A DNA stretch of 64,000 nt from contig CM049316.1 in NCBI GenBank assembly GCA_026874595.1, positions 56,741,676 through 56,805,675 on the forward strand. Reading direction: 5' to 3'. Both the position numbers and the translations under genes were made by a program. Under the pieces are notes generated by a model. It worked only from the letters and a program-made list of their open reading frames with translations. It searched no databases and had not been told where the DNA came from. Of this stretch, positions 57,101 to 64,000 are shown in pieces. The stretch is from Sipunculus nudus (Eukaryota; Annelida; Sipuncula; Golfingiida; Sipunculidae). Each line of letters begins with the position of its first letter. Positions within the stretch are counted from its first letter, which is position 1.

Positions 57101-59471
57101 CGCCGGGATTGTGCGCCACCGTTCTGGGTTCGAATCCCAAATCGGCCCAAAATTTCCCCTGAGCAATTTGTCTTCGTAACAAAATGGGGGCTCGCTCAAC
57201 GTGACAGTAAACTTTGTGGCCCAGAGGATAAGCTCACTAAAGTGTGACTCCTGGGATAATTAGTCTTGTTCTGATAGCAGAACGCTCTTAAGATGGGGTG
57301 TGTAACGGGGTGACATAAAAGCGGACCAAACTGCTTCGCCAGCAAAGCAAGCTTCACTAGCGAAGCGGTTGGTACGCCGGACTTGTGCGCTACCGTTATG
57401 GGTTCGAATCCCGGATCGGCCCTTAATTTCCCTGAGCAATTTGTCTTCGTAACAAAAGACATAGCTGGGCTTCATTGTGTTGTATATACAGACAAGCAGG
57501 GTCTAGGTGAATAATTGAGAAATATATTCCACAAAATTTAGGTGAATGCTACACTTTCTGACTGAAGATTAAAACGAAAGGTATATAAATGTTAAATCAC
57601 AGTAATTTTAACCAAATTAATGTTGATAAAGATGAGTTTCAAATAGCGGCAGCCTGCCACCCAAACGTCAAATTTAATTAACTGAAAACGTTGGGGTGGC
57701 AGTACAAACTATTGAGTTCGCAACCATTTTAGTACAAGCAGATGTGCACACCATTTCTAACAGTACTTTTTCATTATCATCTGCTTGTCGAACTCATTTT
57801 CTGAAGTAAAACTGAAAGTGAGGTTATTATGTTGGGAAAATTAATAAATTTTTATTACATTACGGTTTACTTACATTTAATCATGCAGCAGTAGTTAATA
57901 ATGAGGCTGGTTTAACTCAGAAAGTTTGTCTCTGCCTTTGTCATGATGGCTTGACAGCTTTGTGTGAATTAGTGCCATAGGGAAGAAAGGAGATAACTAA
58001 TGTAATTTATTTTATGCAAACATTTTTTCTTCATTATTCAACAAATATAACATGGCCATATAAGCCTCTGATGTCAAAAACTACCACACAGCAAACATTT
58101 TGATCCGACCCTTTGAATGGATGTTCTATTATGACTTGCGTCATGACTCACAGGCCCCTATCAGTTATTTTAGAAGGCCTGGGTGTCATGTTGTCATGAC
58201 TAAGGTTCAGATGCCGTTCTTGTGTAAAAGTACCAGTACTTACCCTCGTGGAATCTGCATCTCCATTAGGCAGTTTGTTACCAATCTGAGATGCTGAGGA
58301 ATCGTCAGGTATATTGATAACCTGAACAAATTTTGCCTTTAAGTAATAGTTAGTTTAATAATAAGTTTGTCAGTCAAATTTTTCACAAACGTTTTTAACG
58401 ACGTAAACTTTAACTTTAACCAATTCATCATTAATATAAAAGCTGTGATATCTGTCCAAAACAAAGCTTGCTTCACGTCCCGGTTAAAATTGAGAAGAGA
58501 TGGATCATTTCATAAATTGTAGCTTCTTCATTATCAGTATCTCTTTATACTGTTGCCATATATGAACATATCAGAATTCAATGCAATTGTACACAGGTTG
58601 AATATTCATATTATCGGTAATATATTCTTGTTCACACAAAGTTAACGTTTATAGTTAACGAATGGAACATTTTATATGTTTTATATATATTTCTATTTCA
58701 TTTAGCTCAGGTTATGACACCACACATTTAACTTTTTAGACCACCATGAATGATAAAAATTTTTTACACAACCGTGCATGATGCCTATACCATGTGATAT
58801 ATCCGATCTCCCGTGGGATGTGTCAGTATAGTGGGCCATAGGGATCAGCGCAAGACAGATCCATATCAGTTATTCGCAGTATAATTAAACATGATAAATC
58901 ACTTACTTCCTCGGATTCTCCGTTTCGGTGTGATGATTTGTGTTCAATCAGAGATGTTGCTGAAGTGTCAGGTAGTTTGGCAATCTTCAAAAATTGTGGC
59001 TTTTCATGTCTTTCCTGAAAAAATATATTTATTAGAAAATATATTTTGATATTTCATATCAGTGCAATTAAACATGAAACAACCCAGTTCATTATAGCTG
59101 AACATTTACAGAAAATCAGCGCATGTATCCCACTTGAAAATGGTTAATGAGCAAGTATCATTATCTATGGAGACTGGACTGGTGACAGGTTCATTGTTTA
59201 CAGGTTTACTGAAGAGGCCAAATATATAGGAACATATACATCTATTAATTTCTCTTTATCAAAATGACAAAGAGAAGGTATATTGGCAGGGATAAATCAG
59301 ACCCCAATTAGAGTGTATGCTAGCAGGAAAAGCGAAATATACCTTTGGTGCCCTGCAGTCTGTCAGAGGTACTGCACAAGATATGCACAGAGTAGAATCT
59401 GCCTCGTTGACAGCATCACATTCGAGACATCTTACTTCATCCAACATTAAACTATAAAACTCATCTGAAAG
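51110..59471 (-). CDS. Gene C: NZF protein with novel Cys/His-rich module (5' end unresolved)
   Basis: Spliced gene with coding exons 59471-59343, 59014-58907, 58321-58244, 56910-56659, 56221-56155, 53931-53819, 51985-51878, 51590-51517 and 51293-51110 (TGA). Non-zero phases at two joins (split codons CGT and TGG) close correctly, which is good support. About 370 residues are seen: NZF C-L-E-C-D-A-V-N-x6-C-I-S-C; two related linker exons; NZF C-P-H-C-T-Y-Q-N-x6-C-K-M-C with a long polar linker; then a Cys/His-rich module over two exons; then a helical tail. The first exon shown has an in-frame ATG at 59447, but it begins at a good acceptor, so translation may start further upstream. The family of the C-terminal module is not recognised. 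Confidence 0.74.
51517..51590 (-). CDS. Gene C helical tail exon 1
   Basis: 24 codons plus two bases, acceptor TTATTCCAG and donor TG|GTGAGT. It encodes H-F-L-S-Y-M-E-W-V-E-F, amphipathic. The two spare bases join the next exon's G as a Trp codon. Confidence 0.66.
51878..51985 (-). CDS. Gene C Cys/His-rich module, second half
   Basis: 36 codons, phase 0-0, acceptor TTTCTTTCAG and donor CAA|GTACGG. It encodes W-C-Y-R-F-V-C-P-F-T-S-H-C-H-H-K-R-S-C, with four Cys and three His within 18 residues, then a basic helix. It probably completes zinc sites begun in the previous exon. Confidence 0.7.
52580..53245 (-). mobile_element. CR1/jockey-like non-LTR reverse transcriptase relic, intron of gene C
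   Basis: Minus-strand reading with stops and shifts: D-L-S-A-A-F-D-I (53154-53131), then N-Q-R-S-V-I-S-I, C-G-V-P-x-G-T-I-L-K-P-V-L-Y-T-L-Y, later K-L-N-D-D-K-T-A-C-I-L-F-G-T and R-I-L-G-C-Y-M-D. These follow the order of non-LTR RT blocks. Stops and a shift make it non-functional. Confidence 0.78.
53819..53931 (-). CDS. Gene C Cys-rich module, first half
   Basis: Two bases plus 37 codons, acceptor CATTGCAG and donor GAG|GTAAAC. Pattern: C-x2-C-x14-C-x2-C-x-C-C-x-C-x2-C, with R-K-C-T-S-C-P-C-C-Y-C-R-E-C. The spacing suggests paired zinc ligands, treble-clef or IBR-like, but it matches no family that can be named with confidence. Confidence 0.7.
54165..54192. repeat. (AT)n tract at MITE edge
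   Basis: The pogo-like MITE begins directly after this AT run, consistent with insertion at TA. Confidence 0.8.
54191..54936. mobile_element. pogo/Tigger-like MITE
   Basis: Ends AGTAGAACGCCTG (54193) and CAGGCGTTCTACTG (to 54934) are inverted repeats beside TA. The inner text ACGGTCACC / GTGGCCGTT also mirrors. About 745 bp, no transposase. A G tract is at about 54288. The class is inferred from the CAGT-AGAAC end and TA target. Confidence 0.72.
54960..55580 (+). promoter_or_regulatory. LTR-like segment with TATA box and poly-A signal
   Basis: CTATATATAAGG near 55211, an expected transcript start in the following 30 bases, then AATAAATTAT near 55550, in a region starting TGTTACAGGTGTCTG near 54966. 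This order is what a solo LTR would show. No matching second LTR, primer-binding site or exact borders were found. Confidence 0.35.
55674..55696. repeat. (CA)n microsatellite
   Basis: Short pure CA run in an intron of gene C. Confidence 0.8.
56155..56221 (-). CDS. Gene C small helical exon
   Basis: 22 codons plus one base (67 bases), acceptor GATTTCAG and donor ATTC|GTAAGT. It encodes E-Q-L-L-L-D-E-R-S-K-E-F-I, likely helical. The spare C joins GT of the next exon to make Arg. Confidence 0.65.
56659..56910 (-). CDS. Gene C NZF 2 and polar linker exon
   Basis: 84 codons, phase 0-0, acceptor TCTTCTAATTACCAG and donor GAG|GTATTC. An acidic lead, then G-C-P-H-C-T-Y-Q-N-P-x5-F-C-K-M-C (NZF with Thr-Tyr...Met), then about 55 polar residues rich in Ser, Gln and Thr. 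Confidence 0.8.
57031..57181 (+). mobile_element. tRNA-derived SINE, copy 1
   Basis: Begins AGGGGGTGACATAAAAGCGG. The B-box GGGTTCGAATCCC is at 57126-57138, with an A-box-like TGGTACGCCGG about 32 bases before. GCCGAT and ATCGGC flank the tRNA-like core as an acceptor-like stem. The tail CCTGAGCAATTTGTCTTCGT is shared with copy 2. Confidence 0.75.
57307..57463 (+). mobile_element. tRNA-derived SINE, copy 2
   Basis: Same structure about 275 bases downstream: GGGGTGACATAAAAGCGG head, TGGTACGCCGG, GGGTTCGAATCCC near 57400, and the same tail. Diverged from copy 1 in the middle (CTTCGCCAGC against CTAGCTAGTG). Confidence 0.75.
57464..58243. other. Gene C intron, nothing recognised
   Basis: AT-rich intron DNA without a repeat or exon that could be supported. 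Confidence 0.5.
58244..58321 (-). CDS. Gene C linker exon 2, duplicate of linker exon 1
   Basis: 26 codons, phase 0-0, acceptor TTGTTCAG and donor AGG|GTAAGT. It encodes I-N-I-P-D-D-S-S-A-S-Q-I-G-N-K, aligning with I-A-K-L-P-D-T-S-A-T-S-L-I-E of the previous exon. Probably an internal exon duplication. Confidence 0.62.
58907..59014 (-). CDS. Gene C linker exon 1
   Basis: 36 codons, phase 0-0, acceptor TTTTTTCAG and donor GAA|GTAAGT. The product is polar without cysteines: I-A-K-L-P-D-T-S-A-T-S-L-I-E. It resembles the next exon. Confidence 0.65.
59343..59471 (-). CDS. Gene C first visible exon, D-A type NZF
   Basis: 43 codons, phase 0-0, acceptor GCTTGCAG and donor AAG|GTATAT. It encodes V-R-C-L-E-C-D-A-V-N-x6-C-I-S-C-A, clearly of the same subtype as gene A exon 6 and gene B exon 2. 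M-L-D-E before the finger parallels M-D-E-E in gene B, so the ATG at 59447 may be the start. Confidence 0.78.
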
Positions 59472-61019
59472 CTGCAAGCATTGAAAATTATAAAAATTAA
59501 AGATCCTTCTTTTTACATCATTTTTATGTACATCTATTATCCGGTAGCTCAAGTTTAATAGTGGCACAGCTTGCTGAAATCGTTCATGCCACCACTACAC
59601 AGCCATGGACTAACTTAATATTTCAGCATTCCGACAATCCTGAACCACAGGCGGGGGGGGGGGGGGGGGTGTTAGTGCAGTCATACTGTATTATTGGTTT
59701 TTATTTGTTTTGTGCTACAAACCATTTTGTATTCAACCTATTGACCATTAGAGCTATAGTGGATGATAAGAGGTAAGGGGTAGGAGTAACTTAAATGTGA
59801 ATATCTTGGCTCTCTTTCACCAAAGCTTCAGAATATGTTCTGTTTGACAACAACATCAGCTTGAGGAGCACAGATCAAAATGGAAAAGAATTGCTGGAAT
59901 TTCATGGTAGGCCCCTTGTCCTTTATGCTAATTTGATGGTACTAATGATAAAAAAATATTTTTTTTTTCACATTGAGGTATTATAAGTTAAACAGAATAC
60001 AGAACTAATAATTTCTGAAAAGCACCGCCTTCAGAACAACCCCTTCATGATTGCACACAGAACTCTATAAAGAAAGCTGCGCAAGATTCTGAGCAATTGG
60101 GCGAAGAAATCTTGGTCGTCACTAATTACAATGACTTAATTTACTCCAGTTCTACCAAGACCACCTAGTTCTTCAGGTTAACTAGCGTTAGATATCAAGG
60201 ATCATATGGCATACCAGGAGAAGTATACAGAGCAGGTGGTTTAACACTTCTATAAAAAAATCACTTAACTTGCTGTTCCAATTATTCTGGATTCAGGGAA
60301 CCATTTCTCTAAATTTCAGTGATGCATCTATCTTACACATATATAAGAGGAATGGCAATCGTCAGACACATGATAATCACAGTTTTTCTGTACAGCAGGA
60401 ACATTCCTGCCAAGCTTCCTTCTGAATGGTCTGATTGCTCACCTGTAGCAGGGCCTGGTACAGAGACACAATGTAGCTCCTGGAAAGGTCTGAGAGCTGC
60501 CGGCATGATTTTATTATTATATGTATAATTATCATTATTATTATTATTATTATTACGTTTCAGACTTTCATATAAGCTATCTTCGCACTTTTGATTTCGT
60601 TTAAGAGTCGATGACACTTGCCCCATATACTCTATCATTTATGTCTGATGACACTAGCTGTCAGACACGAAAATTTTGTCGCTGTCATACAATCATCAAG
60701 CACGGAACCGGTAACTGTCTTCATTATCGCTCACTGCGTGTGGCCATTTCACTCTAAGGAATCCTTGTTGATGAATTGTTGCTATGCGTCTAAATTGCTG
60801 TAATTTCATTGTCTGTCAATATGGCTAATTTTCATGCCTCCTTTCCAGTACGAGCCTTGGAATAAATGATATTTACGGTTTGACATTTAAGTAGTTGTCG
60901 CTGGCATTAAAGATCATGTCAGACAACGTGTCCTAGCTTCTTCATATGGTTGGGAGGAGCTGCATTTTTTACATTGACTGAACCAGAAGCCTTATCAAGG
61001 AAACCGCACGATTTACGCA
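59472..61019. other. Upstream of gene C, no exon identified
   Basis: A G tract at about 59652 and an (ATT)n run at about 60528-60555. Some of this may be the 5' part of the gypsy relic that follows, but no gag or protease motif could be read. Confidence 0.45.
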
Positions 61020-62960
61020 GCAAAAAAATATTAAAATTTGGAATTTGAGTGGAAGATATTCTGGCACCACTGAGTAATTTTCAAAGCTGAGCTTAGTACC
61101 TTGCGGAATATGAAGTTGAAAATAAACATTGATCATAAATGCCTACTCTGCTTCTGCAAAGCCACGCCAATGCCCTCAGCAAAAAAGACTTATTCTTAAA
61201 TTAATTTGATTGGCTCCAGCCAGAGGTTGTTATTAAGCCTACTGAACACTCTGATTTGCAAGAAAGATGGATTGTTAGCCCATATTAAATATTGTTGAAT
61301 TTTATGAAAAGTTGTCAGAAGTTTAGAAAACTTGACCTCGGTCATGCCTACCTGCAATTAGTCTTAGACTAGGACTTACAGAAACTTACCATAGACAATA
61401 CACCCAAGAGACTTTATTTCTGTACTAGGCTACCGGTTTTCGTTTCTATTCACAAGGAATATTTCAGCGAGAATTGGAGGAGTATTGCAAGTGAAAAACT
61501 TACATATTATCCTACAAAATAATCAAGATGCTAGACTGGGATAGAACAAACAAAAAATACCAAAAAGTAATGCACCCCCTCCCCCTCCATGGATTTGGAG
61601 TTGTGCTTTCCCATGAACTTGAGGAAAGTCTAAAGCAAATTCAATTTACTTAAGGATGCTTAAACCTGCACAACGTAAGTACGCGCAGCTCGAAAAAAGG
61701 AATGGCTACTGTGTTTGGCGTCAAGCGCTTTCACAAATATCTATATGGCCAGAACTTTCTGATATATACAGACCACAAGCCTTTAATTGGATTACTCAAA
61801 GAACACAAGTAATCTTCCACAATGGCTTAGGGTAGAATTCAAAGATGGGCACTCATTCTGGAATGCCTCAACTACGAAATGATGCACAAGCGAGGGAAAG
61901 ATTTCTCTAGTGCTGATTACATATTATATATTAAAGTTGATTATATATGGAACACAAACGACTGACATTCCTTAACCACATGAGGTAGTTTTCTCCACAG
62001 AGTTTATAACGTCAGCTGTTCCTATAACATCTCAGAATATTGCCAATAAGACGTGTATAGATCCAATTTCCAGCTGTGTTGTTCAGTATGTTTCGCAGGG
62101 ATGGCCTGTCAAAACAACGGAAGTAGAGCACAGGCCTTTTGCTTCCAGAAGACAAGAATTATCAGTTGAAAGTGACTACCTGTTCTGGAGTAATAGGATC
62201 GTGGTGCATCGTTAGCAGAACTACAAGCCACGCCCCCTGGTATTGTATGAATGAAAGGACTGAGTAGGTTCTATGTATGTTGGTCAAATCTGCACAATGA
62301 CATAGAACTTAGAGTAAAAAAGCTACAATTGACCACTTAAGACATACTTTCGCTGCACATAGTTTGCCATGCTATTTCAGTAGCTAAGAAGTTCAAGCTT
62401 TCTGTCCAAGTAATGGTATATGGAATGTGGGAGTATCGCCTTCCACCCAGCCAATTAAAAATAGCCGAAAATGCGATGTAACCAAGGATCATTAGACAGC
62501 AGGCTATATCGCTACTTGTTAACCTAAAATCACACTCCACACACTACCACCAGAGAATTTCCGTCAGTGCTGCTTATGAGACTTAAGCCTCGCTACCGTT
62601 GGATTTAGTTCGCCCAGATATAGAAGCAAATGTCAATGACAAACAGAACACAATGAAGCAGCGTCATTGCATACAAGCTAAATTTCGTTTCTTCTTCTGT
62701 GGTGATGCTGTGTATGCGCGAAAGTTCCCTGGGAACCAACTTGGTCCTTTTTCTTTTGCTGTCAGGTTTTAAAGTCAGGTCAAATATGGAGATGCTATCA
62801 ATATCACCTGAAACGTAGGTGCGACATCAATAAGACAGCTCCTTGTCCGGGTGAGTAGGTAAAAGTGCAAACAAAGGAGTATTATACATTTCTTGATCAG
62901 TACCCATACTGTGCGGCTGTATGAAACGGTGAATAAACTAGTGCTCACACAATAAAGGAT
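61020..62960 (+). mobile_element. Decayed Ty3/gypsy retrotransposon pol
   Basis: Frameshifted plus-strand readings appear in the right order. RT: K-L-D-L-G-H-A-Y-L-Q-L (about 61327) and a decayed R-L-P. RNase H: R-K-Y-A-Q-L-E-K (about 61675) and Y-L-Y-G-Q-N-F-L-I-Y-T-D-H-K-P-L (about 61739-61790). Then K-R-G-K-D-F-S-S-A-D. Integrase entry: P-P-G-I-V-x-M-K-G-L-S-R-F-Y-V (about 62237). Late integrase: P-D-I-E-A-N-V-N-D and G-D-A-V-Y-A-R-K-F-P-G (about 62615-62740). Stops and shifts throughout. No LTRs found. Confidence 0.82.
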
Positions 62961-63835
62961 ATACCCAGTGTTGTTGCAGAACCTGCAGTTTCCACCTTTA
63001 TTAGCCTTGACACTGGCAAAACTGTTGCAGTCGCTGCCAGGAATACTTGCTTTTACTTGCTAACAACAAGGCGTGCAGTGATGTACTTCACAGGTTAATG
63101 ACAGGTCCGCAGGTCGTTTAAATAGGCATATTTGAGATAGCCATACGTGGCGGTTACAGCGGGGGCGCCCCCCACCTCCTTTGAGCTATGACGGTTATCA
63201 TTTTATTTATTTCTTTTCCCAATTATATTCGTAATTACTAGTATTTTTCATTTATATCCAAATATCTATTTCACTCCCCAGCAGTTAAGGTTATCCACAT
63301 TTTATTACTTTCTAATTCATAAATTGAAGATATTAATGAACAGCTCAGTCATTTAGATATCACCCAAATGTTGCTATACTTAGGGAGGAAGTCTTTCCGA
63401 TATTACACTCTACTGGGTCATATCCCCCCCCCCCCCCCCCCCAAACAAAAAAGTGCATTTGCATGTGAGGCACGGTTTGCCCAGCTTGGGTTTTGGTCGA
63501 CCGTGAAAAATCTCACCTCGGCTAATACTTAAAGTCATGGTCTCCCGGTGCTCTGTTGAGTCCATTGCATTAAAGCATATGATATTTTGCATGTTATAAA
63601 CGTAGATGCGCATTTCACCGTACAGTCATCACATTGTTTAAAACCATTGAATGAAATTTCCAGTTAATATTCAAATTTTGAAGAAATATAAATATTAATG
63701 CCGGCCACACCTGAACCCCGAACAGCTAAAGTTTGACTACGCTATTCAAAGAATAGTAAATGAGGAAAAGAAAATCCTCATAATTTTGTGAAAGGAGCCT
63801 CTATTGTCCTCTTTACATTACACATTTAAATATTC
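62961..63835. other. AT-rich stretch with C tract
   Basis: C run at about 63425-63442; otherwise nothing recognised. Confidence 0.5.
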
Positions 63836-64000
63836 TCCATATGGTAGGGGAGACCCTCTCCGACCAACATAGACAGCAATATGTCTGACCAGGTCCATCT
63901 GGGCTTTCTTTGTGACTATCATCACTTCTGTTTTTCCATCATTGAGTTTTAGCTGGTTTGCTCTAAGCCTCCAAGGTACCTCCCTCCTCCAGACAGTTCA
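63836..64000 (-). mobile_element. Second non-LTR reverse transcriptase relic, cut by window edge
   Basis: Minus-strand reading R-A-N-Q-L-K-L-N-D-G-K-T-E-V-M-I-V-T matches the L-K-L-N-x2-K-T-E block of CR1/jockey-type RTs, as in the 52.6-53.2 kb relic. It continues beyond the window. Confidence 0.65.

Noticed and set aside
57000-57475. Minus-strand frames containing GFEPRTVAHN-like text
   Set aside because: They read through the two SINE copies; the text is the reverse of the tRNA-like B-box region.

Overview
This window looks like nuclear DNA from an animal, most likely a bivalve or other marine mollusc. The genes have many short exons with GT..AG borders. The DNA is AT-rich and full of (AT)n, poly-G and poly-C tracts, and it carries several old transposon families. 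The host group is an inference from repeat style and gene family, not a proof. No bacterial-type operon, rRNA, complete tRNA gene or CRISPR array was seen.

The main content is three related genes, rebuilt here exon by exon with reading phase checked at every junction. All three encode arrays of short C-x2-C-x10-C-x2-C zinc modules of the RanBP2/Npl4 (NZF) type, which commonly bind ubiquitin. Gene A (minus, 33837 to 21795, 11 coding exons, about 965 residues) has a long disordered N-terminal half with a repeated E-P-x-Y-D-F peptide, six zinc modules, then a helical domain resembling the UBA region of RNF31/HOIP. It ends there, with no RING-IBR-RING ligase part. Gene B (plus, 41600 to 43827, about 226 residues) is a small protein with four zinc modules. 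Gene C (minus, at least 59471 to 51110, about 370 residues seen) has two NZF modules followed by an unfamiliar Cys/His-rich block and a helical tail. One NZF exon is nearly identical in protein between A and B and recognisable in C, so the three are probably local duplicates.

Layout: 1-16.6 kb is repeats and relics without a convincing gene. 16.6-22.0 kb is a near-identical 2.7 kb direct tandem duplication that also copies the end of gene A's last exon. 21.8-33.8 kb is gene A, with a 1.15 kb TIR element and a 338-bp repeat array in its introns. 34-41.5 kb holds hAT-like MITEs, a 1 kb inverted-repeat element filled with TTGGTT/AACCAA motifs, and a SINE. 41.6-43.8 kb is gene B. 45-48.3 kb is repeat-rich. 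51.1-59.5 kb is gene C, with a CR1/jockey-like relic, a pogo-like MITE, an LTR-like segment and a SINE pair in its introns. 61.0-62.9 kb is a decayed Ty3/gypsy pol, and the right edge holds a second non-LTR reverse transcriptase relic.

A reasonable but unproven reading is that the three genes are ubiquitin-reading adaptors related to the regulatory half of the linear-ubiquitin ligase, expanded at this locus.
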